62,785 nucleotides of DNA from Peptococcaceae bacterium CEB3 (GCA_001029295.1 LDXJ01000043.1:112-62896); one strand, 5' to 3'. Shown: positions 8,581 through 18,146, numbered from the stretch's first letter. A program made the numbers and translations. Notes: a model not told the origin generated them from the letters alone.

Positions 8581-9573
8581 ATGGAAAGAAGAACCAGGAA
8601 GAAACCCAGCATTGTTCGCAAAAATCCCAGACGCAGAAGGACAAGATCCCTGCAACAGAAGTGGTGGACTCCATACCTTTTTGTGAGCCCGTCTTTTCTG
8701 ATTGTGCTCTTCATTATCCTCCTTCCCCTTCTCTTTGAGTTCATCATGTCGACCTTCGACATCAGATTGCAGAACATGATGAGCCTAAAAGAAGTGGGGA
8801 TTAACATTTTCAAGTTCCCTGGGATTTTCAAGAATCAGTTTGTCGGACTGGGGAACTACAGGGAGATCATTAGCAGCAAGGTCTTTGCCAGTGTGTTTTT
8901 GAGGACGGTTGTCTGGACCGCTAGCAATGTCTTTTTTCACGTGGTGATTGGAGTCTGGCTGGCCGTCTTGCTGAATCGCAAATTGCCTGGGAAGTCTGTT
9001 TTTAGAGTTCTTTTGGTTCTCCCTTGGGCTATCCCGGAATACGTCGCGGCTGTAACCTGGAAAGGAATGCTTAACTATCAATTCGGGGCGATCAATGTTC
9101 TACTGGGTAAATTGGGCATACCGGCCATTAACTGGCTGGGAAACCCGACAAATACGCTGATCGGGGCGACACTAACCAATATCTGGCTAGGTGTGCCCTT
9201 TATGATGATGATTGCCTTGGGGGGACTCCAGGGCATCCCGCACGACTTGTACGAAGCGGCGGATATTGACGGGGCAACGGGGTGGCAGAAATTCCGGCAT
9301 ATCACCGCGCCTTTGTTAAAACCTGTGATGGTTCCCGCCATTATCCTGGGTGTAGTTTGGACCTTCAACAAACTGAGCATCCTCTATATTCTCAAAGACG
9401 GTCAGCCCAGTGATGCGGTGAACATTCTCGTACTCAAGATGTACAGGGACGGATTTGACCTCTATCGCTATGGTTATGCGGCGGCTTTGTCTGTGGTGAT
9501 ATTCGTCATTCTTATTGTCTTTAGCCTTGTCTACCTCAGGGTAAACAGAACGTCGGAGGAGGCTGAACTATGA
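8581..9573 (+). CDS. sugar ABC transporter permease (MalF/UgpA type)
   Basis: 330 residues with a basic N-terminus and about six membrane segments. The EAA loop that docks the ATPase is visible as Y-E-A-A-D-I-D-G-A-T-G-W-Q-K-F. The ATG at 8581 follows AAAAAGGAGGAGCAGGGG; an earlier in-frame start at 8491 lacks a ribosome site. It overlaps the next permease by ATGA. Partner of the lipoprotein at 7016 and the permease at 9570. No ATPase is encoded here, so a shared MsmK/UgpC-type ATPase elsewhere is likely. Confidence 0.92.
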   Translation: MERRTRKKPSIVRKNPRRRRTRSLQQKWWTPYLFVSPSFLIVLFIILLPLLFEFIMSTFDIRLQNMMSLKEVGINIFKFPGIFKNQFVGLGNYREIISSKVFASVFLRTVVWTASNVFFHVVIGVWLAVLLNRKLPGKSVFRVLLVLPWAIPEYVAAVTWKGMLNYQFGAINVLLGKLGIPAINWLGNPTNTLIGATLTNIWLGVPFMMMIALGGLQGIPHDLYEAADIDGATGWQKFRHITAPLLKPVMVPAIILGVVWTFNKLSILYILKDGQPSDAVNILVLKMYRDGFDLYRYGYAAALSVVIFVILIVFSLVYLRVNRTSEEAEL

Positions 9574-10433
9574 GGGGGTTCTTACGGGATAACTATTTTG
9601 AAAGAAACGACTCAACGCCTAAAATAATATTGATTTATTTGGCTTTAATCGTTATGACGTTGATCGCAATATATCCGATATTGAATATCCTGGCGGCTGC
9701 CTTAAGACCCGATAATCAGATGTTTTCTACATCTTTGGCGATAATACCTAAAGATGCGTCTTGGGCCAATTTTAAAGCAGCTTTTACGCAAATTCAGCTT
9801 ATGCGTTGGGTATACAACAGCGCCTTTATCTCTCTCCTAACTACCGTGGTCACTCTATTTTTTGCAACCACGGCTGGGTATGCATTTTCGCGATATCGTT
9901 TTTTGGGACGGAGTGGCGGTATGATCGTTCTGCTTGTAACCCAGATGTTTCCGGCCACTATGATTCTCCTCCCGCTCAACATTCTGCTCACAAATCTGGA
10001 TCTAAGCGACAAGCTCTGGGCGTTGGTCATCCCCTACGTCTCAACGGTGGTTCCCTTCAGCATCTGGCTTCTCAAAGGTTATTTTGACACCATTCCGGTG
10101 TCAATCGAAGAGAGTGCTTATGTGGACGGGTGCAGCACGTTCAGGACCTTCTACACCATCGTTCTGCCTTTGTCCAAACCCGCTTTGGCCGTGGCTTCCA
10201 TCTTCGCCTTCATGGGGGCTTGGTCGGAATATATTGTCGTCCGGGTGTTGATCCATAACGAAAGTCTTTACACATTGCCACTTGGCCTTGTGACGCTTCA
10301 GGGACAGTACAACACACAATGGGGAGTCTATTCGGCGGCGGCACTCATTACGGTCATTCCGGTTATGGTCATATTTGTCATTCTTTCAAGATACCTTGTG
10401 AGTGGTTTGACATTGGGCAGCGTCAAGGGATAG
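9570..10433 (+). CDS. sugar ABC transporter permease (MalG type)
   Basis: 287 residues, about six membrane segments, with the EAA-loop signature E-S-A-Y-V-D-G-C-S-T-F near residue 182. Its ATG overlaps the stop of the upstream permease (ATGA), which implies coupled translation of a heterodimeric channel. The C-terminus (G-L-T-L-G-S-V-K-G) is typical of MalG-like subunits. The next gene, alpha-glucosidase, starts 13 bases later, so importer and hydrolase are one transcription unit. Confidence 0.92.
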   Translation: MRGFLRDNYFERNDSTPKIILIYLALIVMTLIAIYPILNILAAALRPDNQMFSTSLAIIPKDASWANFKAAFTQIQLMRWVYNSAFISLLTTVVTLFFATTAGYAFSRYRFLGRSGGMIVLLVTQMFPATMILLPLNILLTNLDLSDKLWALVIPYVSTVVPFSIWLLKGYFDTIPVSIEESAYVDGCSTFRTFYTIVLPLSKPALAVASIFAFMGAWSEYIVVRVLIHNESLYTLPLGLVTLQGQYNTQWGVYSAAALITVIPVMVIFVILSRYLVSGLTLGSVKG

Positions 10434-10446
10434 GCGGTGGAAATAG

Positions 10447-12741
10447 ATGAAACAGTGCCAATTTGATCGAATCGAATCGAAAGCAGATAGGAATGGAATC
10501 TTGGAATTACACTCCGGAACCCAGGTTTTGCAGATATCTCTCTGTGGGGAGTCCGTTATCCGGCTGCGCTACCACGGACTGGGGCGGTTTGATTCCCCGG
10601 CCGCGGCGGCTACAGGTTTGCCGCCGCTTCTGGTCAAAGAAGCGGTGCCTTTAGCCGTACAATGGCTGGAAACCCCGCGGGGCTGGAAGTTACAGGGGAA
10701 CGGACTGAAAGTAAAGATCACAGTCGAGAGAGATCCGTTCGTTTTGACGATTGCGGATGGTGAAGGGAATATCTTGTTGTCTCAATCCGGAACGGGCGCC
10801 TACCATCAGCAAGGATCGCGCGTGTCCTCAACCTGGCGCTGGGATGGAAAAACGGTCGTTGGCCTTGGGGAAAAAATGGGCCCGTTGGATAAGCGCGGCA
10901 GGCGCTGGGTCTTGTGGAACACGGATAATGTGCCGCACTTGCCGAACACAGACCCGCTCTACCAGTCTATTCCCTGGCTGCTCAGTCCTCACTGGGGTCT
11001 CTTTGTGCAGAACAGTCACCGGACGGAATGGGATCTTGGGCAGACGCAGCCGGAGGAACTCGTGCTTAGGGCTGACGGCGGCCCCCTCGATCAGTGGATT
11101 TTCCTGGGCGAAGGTCCGCAGGCTATACTAACTCAGTGGTCGGAGTGGGTGGGCAAGATGTCCCTGCCTCCCTTGTGGGCCCTTGGGCACCACCAAAGCC
11201 GTTATTCTTACTACCCCCAGAGCCGGGTCATAGAAGTGGCCCAGACGCTGCGGGAGAGGCACATTCCCTGCGACGTAATTCATCTGGACATTGACCACAT
11301 GGACGGCTATCGCGACTTCACCTGGGATCCGCGGGAATTCCCCGACCCAGACGCCATGAACCGCGAACTGCACGCTCTGGGTTATCATGTGGTGGGCATT
11401 GTAGATCCCGGGGTCAAAAAAGACGACACCTATGATGTTTGCGCCGCCGGTTTAGCCGAGGACGTCTTCTGCGCCAAAGAGACCGGGGAGGTTTTTGTCG
11501 GAGATGTCTGGCCCGGCCCGGCTCTCTTCCCCGACTTTGCCTGTCTGCGGGTGCGCGATTGGTGGGCAAAACAGCAGGCTAAACACCTTGCTCACGGTCT
11601 GGACGGGATCTGGAACGACATGAACGAGCCCTCGGTCTTCAACGTTCCGGGGAAGACCTTTCCGCCCGATGTGCGTCACGGAGAAGAAGCTGAACTCACG
11701 CACGCGGAAATCCATAACCGCTATGGCAGTCTCATGTCTCAGGCGGCCTGCGAGGGACTGCAAAGGTTTGCGCCGGAGAAACGCCCTTTCGTTTTGACGC
11801 GCGCCGGTTTTGCCGGCGTGCAGCGCCACGCGGCTGTCTGGCTGGGAGATAACTCCAGTTGGTGGTATCACCTGGCTGAGGCGGTGCCAATGTGTCTCAA
11901 CATGGGGCTCTCCGGAGTACCCTTTGTGGGGACGGATATCGGCGGCTTCATGGAAGACGGCGAAAAAGAACTGCTTCTGCGCTGGATTCAGCTGGGGATT
12001 TTTACCCCTTTCTGCCGCAATCATTCCAATATCCATAGCCGGGCCCAGGAACCCTGGGCTTTTGACGCGGAGACGGAGAATATCTACCGGCAGGCGCTGG
12101 AACTGCGCTACCGACTGTTGCCCACGCTCTACACCCTGTTTGAAGAAGCGTCTCGGACCGGCGACCCCATGATGCGGGCGTTGTTGCTGGAATTTCCGAA
12201 CGATGAGGTAGCTTGGCGGACTAACGACGAGTTTCTGCTGGGAAGGGATTGTCTGGTCGCTCCGGTCGTGCAGAAGGGAGCGCGTGAGCGCTTGGTTTAC
12301 CTTCCCGCAGGGACCTGGCAGGAGCGGGCAACCGGGAAGATTTTCGTGGGACCGGCTCATGTGGTGGTGGCTGCGGGCTTGTCCCAGATTCCGATTCTTC
12401 TGCGGCAAGGGGCTATGCTGGCTCTCGGCTGCGGCGGACAATTCACCCGGCCCGAGCTATTGGCGGTGGAGACCCTGGAGGTCTACGCCCAGGCACCCTT
12501 TGAGCAGGAGACGAGTTTTTACGCTGACGAGGGAGAGGGCTATGCTTTCCGAGCGGGCGAATACCGGCGCTTAACAGTCAAGGGAAGTTTCGACGGGCGG
12601 ACCTTGAGACTCAAAGCGGAGCAGGAAGGTAATTGGCAGCCCCAAGAGCGGGTGAAGGTCGAAATCCATTGGCGCGGAAGTGTGAGCCGACAGGAGTGGG
12701 TCTTAGCCGAAGAGTTCTGTCACATTGAAGGACAGGGTTAA
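10447..12741 (+). CDS. alpha-glucosidase-like glycoside hydrolase, family GH31
   Basis: 764 residues. Retaining exo-hydrolase, probably cytoplasmic because no signal peptide is present, that releases glucose (or xylose) from imported oligosaccharide. The catalytic nucleophile is Asp391 in G-I-W-N-D-M-N-E-P-S. The acid/base is probably Asp468 in W-L-G-D-N-S-S-W. Also visible are the H-L-D-I-D-H-M-D barrel strand and F-C-R-N-H-S. It begins with the N-terminal beta domain and ends with a C-terminal beta domain. GH31 also contains alpha-xylosidases and other activities; alpha-glucosidase is the context-based guess. Last gene of the LacI-controlled set. Confidence 0.92.
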   Translation: MKQCQFDRIESKADRNGILELHSGTQVLQISLCGESVIRLRYHGLGRFDSPAAAATGLPPLLVKEAVPLAVQWLETPRGWKLQGNGLKVKITVERDPFVLTIADGEGNILLSQSGTGAYHQQGSRVSSTWRWDGKTVVGLGEKMGPLDKRGRRWVLWNTDNVPHLPNTDPLYQSIPWLLSPHWGLFVQNSHRTEWDLGQTQPEELVLRADGGPLDQWIFLGEGPQAILTQWSEWVGKMSLPPLWALGHHQSRYSYYPQSRVIEVAQTLRERHIPCDVIHLDIDHMDGYRDFTWDPREFPDPDAMNRELHALGYHVVGIVDPGVKKDDTYDVCAAGLAEDVFCAKETGEVFVGDVWPGPALFPDFACLRVRDWWAKQQAKHLAHGLDGIWNDMNEPSVFNVPGKTFPPDVRHGEEAELTHAEIHNRYGSLMSQAACEGLQRFAPEKRPFVLTRAGFAGVQRHAAVWLGDNSSWWYHLAEAVPMCLNMGLSGVPFVGTDIGGFMEDGEKELLLRWIQLGIFTPFCRNHSNIHSRAQEPWAFDAETENIYRQALELRYRLLPTLYTLFEEASRTGDPMMRALLLEFPNDEVAWRTNDEFLLGRDCLVAPVVQKGARERLVYLPAGTWQERATGKIFVGPAHVVVAAGLSQIPILLRQGAMLALGCGGQFTRPELLAVETLEVYAQAPFEQETSFYADEGEGYAFRAGEYRRLTVKGSFDGRTLRLKAEQEGNWQPQERVKVEIHWRGSVSRQEWVLAEEFCHIEGQG

Positions 12742-12755
12742 GATTAATGGCGCGG

Positions 12756-14423
12756 CTATGGGGTCAGGCGGCCGCGACTGGCCTGAACCATGAGGCGCAT
12801 GCTTACCCAGTAATTCCGTTCCGCGCGGGTGCAGGCGTTTTGCGCCCTCAGGCGGCAGTTCTCCTCGGAGAACCACCAATCGCAGCTCAGCTTGCCCAGA
12901 TCTAGGTTTCTCTTGATCTCAGCGCCGATCTTGGGGCTCCAACCTCTGCTTCGGGTATAGGTCAGGACTTGTTCAGACAGGTTTTTATAAACCGGGTGAA
13001 TGAAGTCCTGACTCTCTTGATCATATTCCAAATCGAGAATGGGAACGACCCCGGCCAGATCGCGGGAAATGTCAGCCAGCAAGTCCTGCTCCTCGTTGGA
13101 TGAACCAATATACAGGTAGTAGAGCCTGGCCATCTGCTTTTTACCGGAAGAGCGCAGAATCCTGCCTAATCTCTGGATGCGCTGACGATCGCTGGCTGTG
13201 GAGGAAGCAATAATCCCGATGTCGGTTGCCGGTACATTCAAGCCTTCATCCAAAGCCCGGCAGCTGACGAGAATGCGAATTTGGGCATCTTGATAGTTAC
13301 GCAGAATATCCCGGCGGCTGCGCTCATCCATCTCGGAATGATAGCGCCCCACCTGCCCGGGAAAGACCAGCCGCAAAGTTTCATAAAGTGTGTCCGCCAA
13401 CTCAATCCTTTCGCTAAAAATCAATACCTTGGATGTGAGCGGAAGCCGGGTGAGAAGATCCTTGACACAGCTTAGCCTGGATTCCGCCCGATAGACCAAA
13501 TCTTTACGCTGGAGAGCTTGGTTGAGAAATAAACGCGCCGCGTTAGCCAGTTGATGATCGTCGGATTGTTGAGCCAATTGCTCGAGACGGGCGAAAAAGT
13601 GGGGTTTGGTTAAGCCCTTGAGAAAAGGGCAGACGCCCATCAGGAATTTTAGGGCACGAACGAGTCGATCGCTTAACTCCAGATATTTCCCTTCCTCATA
13701 GGGAGTGAAGGCCAATTTGAGGTTAAAGATAGCAAATGAACTAATGATTTTGGCATTCAAAGCGTCAGTAAAACCGTATTTATAGATGACAGGTCCCAGG
13801 GCGGGAACCAGTTTTTCTTGAAAGGCGGCTGTCTCCGGGGTCGCGGACAAGCCTAGGGTGTAGTAGGGGGAAGCCGGATGCCGGGAAGGTATTTGGGACA
13901 TATAATCGAAGATGCGCGAATTTTCCGGGCTGCCGTAGTGATGGCACTCATCAGCGATCAACAAGAGAGAACTGCCTCGCTGATAGTCGGCCAGGAAGTG
14001 TTTGGCCAAAGTATCGCGCGCCGAGTTTACGACATAGATCATATACTTGCGGGTGGGAGGGTCTTTGTGGATACCGGAGTAAACGCCGATCTCAGCCTTA
14101 GGCACAGCCAGATCTTCCTCCAGGCTGTGAGCCCATTGCTTGGCCAAAAAGACCTTGGGTACGACAATCTTGATTTTTAGAGCAGGCGCATTTTTTGCGG
14201 CTAATGTCTGTTCTAACCTGGCTATGGCTCCCAGGGCCAGGATAGTTTTACCGGCTCCGGTCACCACGTTGATGATCCCTTTACCTTGTTGCTGAAACCA
14301 GAGATCCAGGCATTCTTCTTGCCAAAGAAATAACCGTTTTGTCAACCGGGCATAGAAGTCGGAACCGGATTTGGTTGTTCCCGCGGCATTCTGCCTTTGT
14401 TCAAGGGGCATTCTTTTTATCAC
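12756..14423 (-). CDS. superfamily II DEAD/DEAH-type helicase
   Basis: About 555 residues from a GTG at 14423, or 551 from the ATG at 14411, which has GGGTGAT upstream. Motif I is V-T-G-A-G-K-T. Motif II is D-E-C-H. Motif VI is Q-R-L-G-R-I-L-R-S, in the order of XPB/RAD25-like and restriction-type helicases. The N-terminal F-L-W-Q-E-E-C-L resembles the Q-tip region of such helicases. The C-terminal 120 residues contain W-W-F-S-E-E-N-C and no recognised nuclease. It is transcribed away from the three-gene ATPase set starting at 14610 and ends 15 bases from the GH31 stop. Partnership with the ATPases is inferred from divergence, not proven. Confidence 0.88.
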   Translation of the reverse strand: MIKRMPLEQRQNAAGTTKSGSDFYARLTKRLFLWQEECLDLWFQQQGKGIINVVTGAGKTILALGAIARLEQTLAAKNAPALKIKIVVPKVFLAKQWAHSLEEDLAVPKAEIGVYSGIHKDPPTRKYMIYVVNSARDTLAKHFLADYQRGSSLLLIADECHHYGSPENSRIFDYMSQIPSRHPASPYYTLGLSATPETAAFQEKLVPALGPVIYKYGFTDALNAKIISSFAIFNLKLAFTPYEEGKYLELSDRLVRALKFLMGVCPFLKGLTKPHFFARLEQLAQQSDDHQLANAARLFLNQALQRKDLVYRAESRLSCVKDLLTRLPLTSKVLIFSERIELADTLYETLRLVFPGQVGRYHSEMDERSRRDILRNYQDAQIRILVSCRALDEGLNVPATDIGIIASSTASDRQRIQRLGRILRSSGKKQMARLYYLYIGSSNEEQDLLADISRDLAGVVPILDLEYDQESQDFIHPVYKNLSEQVLTYTRSRGWSPKIGAEIKRNLDLGKLSCDWWFSEENCRLRAQNACTRAERNYWVSMRLMVQASRGRLTP

Positions 14424-14609
14424 CCGTTTCCCACTTTTAAATGGATGCCGCTGCCAGTCCGCGATCTGGGACTGCGACAGCGAGAAAGGAAGGATATCTC
14501 TGTTTTGTGTCGAATTCTAGTTTAAGAAGATCATAATTTATTATACCCCGGTTCGTTCAAGCCAGGAAGGGGACGAAGGGAACAAAAAGTGGGACAAAGG
14601 AGCATGAGA
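14424..14609. promoter_or_regulatory. shared divergent control region of helicase and ATPase genes
   Basis: An AT-rich core near 14530-14560 contains TATAAT on the minus strand (GGGGTATAATAAATT) for the helicase and TTTATTATA on the plus strand. A small hairpin, CAGTCC/GGACTG, lies between the core and the helicase start. The -35 boxes are weak, so exact promoters are not assigned. Confidence 0.4.
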
Positions 14610-15422
14610 ATGGCTGATTATGAGGACTTACTCAAAAAGATGGCGGTGGCGGAAAAAGAGCTTAAGGATAAGATCAGTGGACTGCAAAAGCTGTATAAGA
14701 GTTTAAGTAAAAGTATGGAAAAAGGCGATCTCAAGAGTTGGAACAGGGATCTGGGGGCTATGCGTGCCAGCCTGAAGGAACAAGAAATCATGATGGAAGC
14801 CATGCAGGCTCAGGTTGACGACTTTGGCATTCGCGCTTATGTGGAAAATGGTGAGTTTGCCGAGCAGATGCTTTTATGCTGCGATCGTTTGGAAGTAGAT
14901 GTCAAAGGTGAATTCCCTATGTATGAGATGTTTCCTTTTCGGGTCCGGGTGGATACCGAGAATCTGGACTTATACCTGGACCGCAAACGAGTCCAATGTT
15001 TGCGCCCTCTGGCGTTTGTGCAGGATGTCAAAGCCAGCCGGGATAAACTTCTCAAGGCCGCTTTTGATCCCAAGGGCTTTGTTAAGGAACTGGCGGCCGC
15101 TTATGACTTAATGCTACTGAAACAGAATCAGGGTAAATTGACCACCGTAGCAGTAGGAGACATATATTTGAAGAATCTCTACACTCTTTTAACCCCCATG
15201 AGGCGTTTTCGCAGGGATTATGACCAACAGAGCTTCGCTTTTGATCTGGCCCGTCTGTATGGTTCAGACCTGCGTTCTACGGAGGATGGGCGACAGTTCC
15301 AGTTTGGCCCCAGCCGCAACATCAACAAGGCGATTCGCATCTTGGATCAAGACGGCCGGGAACAGTATCTGGCTACCATTCGCTTTTTCGAACCAGTGGC
15401 GTCTGAACAAGAATTAGCCTGA
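14610..15422 (+). CDS. coiled-coil protein of unknown family, first of ATPase operon
   Basis: 270 residues from the ATG at 14610, which lies 7 bases after AAAGGAG; a GTG at 14589 is possible. Residues 1-75 are strongly heptad-like and charged (K-K-M-A-V-A-E-K-E-L-K-D-K, then E-K-G-D-L). The remainder is a mixed globular part with D-R-K-R-V-Q-C-L-R-P-L-A-F-V and R-R-F-R-R-D-Y-D. No membrane segment, signal or catalytic motif is recognised. It is followed after 51 bases by two BREX-like ATPase genes, suggesting a structural or DNA-loading partner. I do not recognise the family. Confidence 0.72.
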   Translation: MADYEDLLKKMAVAEKELKDKISGLQKLYKSLSKSMEKGDLKSWNRDLGAMRASLKEQEIMMEAMQAQVDDFGIRAYVENGEFAEQMLLCCDRLEVDVKGEFPMYEMFPFRVRVDTENLDLYLDRKRVQCLRPLAFVQDVKASRDKLLKAAFDPKGFVKELAAAYDLMLLKQNQGKLTTVAVGDIYLKNLYTLLTPMRRFRRDYDQQSFAFDLARLYGSDLRSTEDGRQFQFGPSRNINKAIRILDQDGREQYLATIRFFEPVASEQELA

Positions 15423-15473
15423 TCCAGCTTCCGACATCCGACTTCTGACTTCTAATTTTAGGGGGTAACAGTA

Positions 15474-16691
15474 TTGGAGAGCACCCAATCCGCCTTGTCA
15501 CGCCTTAAGAAGGGACAGGCTCCCGGTAATCGGCAAATCTTAGAGGAAATATCGGTGGGCAGCGATTTCATGCTCGATTTTTGGCGGGAAAAATATCTCG
15601 CGAGTTATCTGGTTGCGGGTGGCAGCAAGATAAAGTTTTTGACAGGCCGGACCGGCAGCGGAAAAACTCACTTTTTAGAGATGCTGGCTTTGACCGCGGA
15701 AAACCTGGGTTATATCCCGGTTAACCTTTCGGCGCTGGAAATAGGCATTCATGATTTTAAGGAAATCTATACGGCGATCTTGCGCCAGGTCAATTTGCCG
15801 GAACGACTGCGGCTGTGCAGCCACGAGGTCATCCGGCAGCTTGGCTATGAGCCTGCCAAGGTCCCGGCGGATCTTAGTTTGGCCGACTATTTGTCCGGCC
15901 AGGGCCTGTTGGATCCGCTGACTAAGCGGGAGATAAGACAGCAGCTGGAGAAAGTATTTCTTACCAACCCCCTGATGGACAACAATTTCGCTTTGGCCTG
16001 TGCTCACTTAACCGGTGGTATTTTAGGACACCCACTTCTGGAAGAAGCCAGCCGCAAACTCTTGCTTCTGTGGCTGGAGGGGAGCCGGGAAGCCAAACTG
16101 CCCTCCATCCGCCGTCTGGGCCTTTCGCCCAGCAGGATTACCAAGTACAATGCCAGACATATGCTGCGTTCCTTGGTCGAAGTCTGTTGCCTGGCCGGGT
16201 ACAAGGGGTTGATTATATCCATTGATAATATGGAGGTCCTGTTGGGTGGGGAGCCGGAAAGCATGCGTTATACCCGGGGGAAACGGGAAGATGCTTACGA
16301 GAGTATCCGCGAGCTGATCGATGAAATCGATACCCTAAAACATACCATGTTCGTTTTCTCTTTCGATCGAGCCTTGATGGATGATGACAGCAAAGGGTTA
16401 AAGTCCTATCAGGCCCTGTGGATGCGGATTCAGAATGAGATTGAAAGCACCCGTTTCAACCGGTTCGCCGACATTGTGGATCTTGATCGCCTGATTGATG
16501 AGGTCTATACGCCTGAGAGGATTGTGGAGATGTCTACCCGCCTGGCCCAGGTGATCAACCGCCTTGATGAAGAGGCCAGCCCCATCGACATGAGCACAGC
16601 GGAGGAACTCTATGCCAGGTCGAAGTTTGGCAAAGTATCTTTGCCCAGGCGGGTCGTCCTGAGTACTTTGCGGGAAGGAGCAGAGCAATAA
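15474..16691 (+). CDS. P-loop ATPase resembling BREX BrxC/BrxD (first copy)
   Basis: 405 residues from a TTG after AGGGGGTAACAGTA. Walker A is G-R-T-G-S-G-K-T near residue 62. The likely Walker B strand is L-I-I-S-I-D-N-M-E, with Asn where a catalytic Glu is usual. The layout resembles the BrxC/BrxD group (Pfam DUF2791), AAA-like ATPases of BREX and Ter-linked systems. The following gene encodes a similar-sized ATPase and begins within its stop codon (TAATG), so the two are probably made in equal amounts. The altered Walker B suggests a structural or regulatory role beside an active partner (inference). Confidence 0.75.
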   Translation: MESTQSALSRLKKGQAPGNRQILEEISVGSDFMLDFWREKYLASYLVAGGSKIKFLTGRTGSGKTHFLEMLALTAENLGYIPVNLSALEIGIHDFKEIYTAILRQVNLPERLRLCSHEVIRQLGYEPAKVPADLSLADYLSGQGLLDPLTKREIRQQLEKVFLTNPLMDNNFALACAHLTGGILGHPLLEEASRKLLLLWLEGSREAKLPSIRRLGLSPSRITKYNARHMLRSLVEVCCLAGYKGLIISIDNMEVLLGGEPESMRYTRGKREDAYESIRELIDEIDTLKHTMFVFSFDRALMDDDSKGLKSYQALWMRIQNEIESTRFNRFADIVDLDRLIDEVYTPERIVEMSTRLAQVINRLDEEASPIDMSTAEELYARSKFGKVSLPRRVVLSTLREGAEQ

Positions 16692-17908
16692 TGGATTTCG
16701 AGGCTCAGCGGGTTATTGAGGCTCTGCGCTCGGGAGTTTCTTCCCGGGCGGTGGGACACTATTTCTCCTCTGCCCGTCCCGAACTCATGGAACAGATCTC
16801 TCACCAGTTAGATCGAGTGAAAGATGGCGGTGAAGCGAGTGGTATGGTCGTCTCCGGGAAATACGGAGAAGGTAAGACCCACCTTCTGAATACCGTGTTT
16901 AATATGGCCCATAGCAACAATATGGCTGTCAGCCTGCTTTCCCTGAGTAAAGAGACCCCCTTTGACAAACTCTATCTGGTTTATCAGAAACTGATCAGCA
17001 ACACGTATCTGCCTCAGCGCCTGCAGCCGGGATTTCAGCATGTGTTGCAGGAAATGACCCCGAACAACCCTACGGCCGTCGATCTGCTTTCCTTCACCGG
17101 CAAGCATTTGGAAACTGATAAGCTGTTTTTCGTTTTACGTTCTTACCTAAATGTGGATGATCCGGATGACAAATATTTACTGATGGCCGATCTGGAGGGT
17201 GACTTCATCAACAATACTTACTTGCGTCAAATCTACAAGAGGATCTTTTCCCAACCGGTCCGTTTCACTGTTCCCTTCAGCAAAACCCGTCATAGTATGG
17301 ACTACTTCACGATGCTGAGTCATCTGTTTAAATTGCTGGGTTTCAACGGGTGGGTCATACTGTTCGACGAAACCGAGTTGCTGGGCCGTCTCGGTAAAAA
17401 GTCACGCCTCAACGCTTACAAAAATATGGCCTCTTTCTTGTTTCCCGACAAATATTCGAGGTTGGAGTCCACTTTTACGATGTTTGCCCTGGGAGCCTCT
17501 TACCGGGAAGATGTCATAGAATCTAAGCATGACTTTGACAACCTCACGACGGTCTATGTGGATCGGGTTCAACGTGAGCCCATTGAGAAGGTGCTGAACC
17601 TCATCGTGAGCGCACCCCAGTTGCAGCCGCTTAACCAGGATGAAATCCTGAAGGTTCTGGAACAGGTCCAGATTTTTCATGGTCGGGCTTACGACTGGCA
17701 GCCTCATCTGGATGTGCGTGAGGTCTTAAAAGCTTCGGCCAACCGGGGCTACTTGCTGAGAACCCGCATTCGCGCCGCTGTAGAAGTGCTGGACCAGCTT
17801 TACCAGTACGGTGAGGCGGGCGATATCCGGATCAATGACCTGGGAGAGCCACACTATCAGGAAGAGGAATTGCCTTCTCTGGATGGCTGCATTGTCGATG
17901 AAAATTGA
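16691..17908 (+). CDS. P-loop ATPase resembling BREX BrxD (second copy)
   Basis: 405 residues. The N-terminus (R-V-I-E-A-L-R-S-G-V, then Q-L-D-R-V) and G-K-Y-G-E-G-K-T-H-L-L Walker A near residue 57 follow the BrxD plan. It continues with L-S-K-E-T-P-F-D-K-L-Y-L-V-Y and a normal Walker B, W-V-I-L-F-D-E-T-E. BrxD proteins accompany BREX type 2 phage-defence loci. Here PglZ, PglX and PglW are absent, so this is not a complete BREX set. It overlaps the previous ATPase gene by one base and ends the operon; a bidirectional terminator lies 240 bases on. Confidence 0.8.
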   Translation: MDFEAQRVIEALRSGVSSRAVGHYFSSARPELMEQISHQLDRVKDGGEASGMVVSGKYGEGKTHLLNTVFNMAHSNNMAVSLLSLSKETPFDKLYLVYQKLISNTYLPQRLQPGFQHVLQEMTPNNPTAVDLLSFTGKHLETDKLFFVLRSYLNVDDPDDKYLLMADLEGDFINNTYLRQIYKRIFSQPVRFTVPFSKTRHSMDYFTMLSHLFKLLGFNGWVILFDETELLGRLGKKSRLNAYKNMASFLFPDKYSRLESTFTMFALGASYREDVIESKHDFDNLTTVYVDRVQREPIEKVLNLIVSAPQLQPLNQDEILKVLEQVQIFHGRAYDWQPHLDVREVLKASANRGYLLRTRIRAAVEVLDQLYQYGEAGDIRINDLGEPHYQEEELPSLDGCIVDEN

Positions 17909-18146
17909 TGTCACTTGCACCCAAAGTGCTTTTGAGTTATTATGAAGAAAATGTTGAACTCACGTTGCCGGCGATATCGTGAAACGAGTCGCACGGTTTG
18001 TGGGGGAGCTTTTCCGGTGTGCCGGTTCACTCACTTACCCGTTCGGAGGGACGAGTGAGGTCATGAACCCAGAATGGTTACCTGGATAAGAACTGAAACG
18101 AAATTGACCGCTTGGATCAGTGGGACCGAGACGGTGTGCAGGAAAA

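Noticed and set aside
11452-12441. 329-codon minus-strand frame inside the GH31 gene
   Set aside because: Mirror frame of a strongly supported GH31 gene; no family marks.
16691-17908. Complete BREX type 2 locus
   Set aside because: Only BrxD-like ATPases and a helicase are present; PglW, PglX, PglY and PglZ are all absent between 12.7 and 18 kb.
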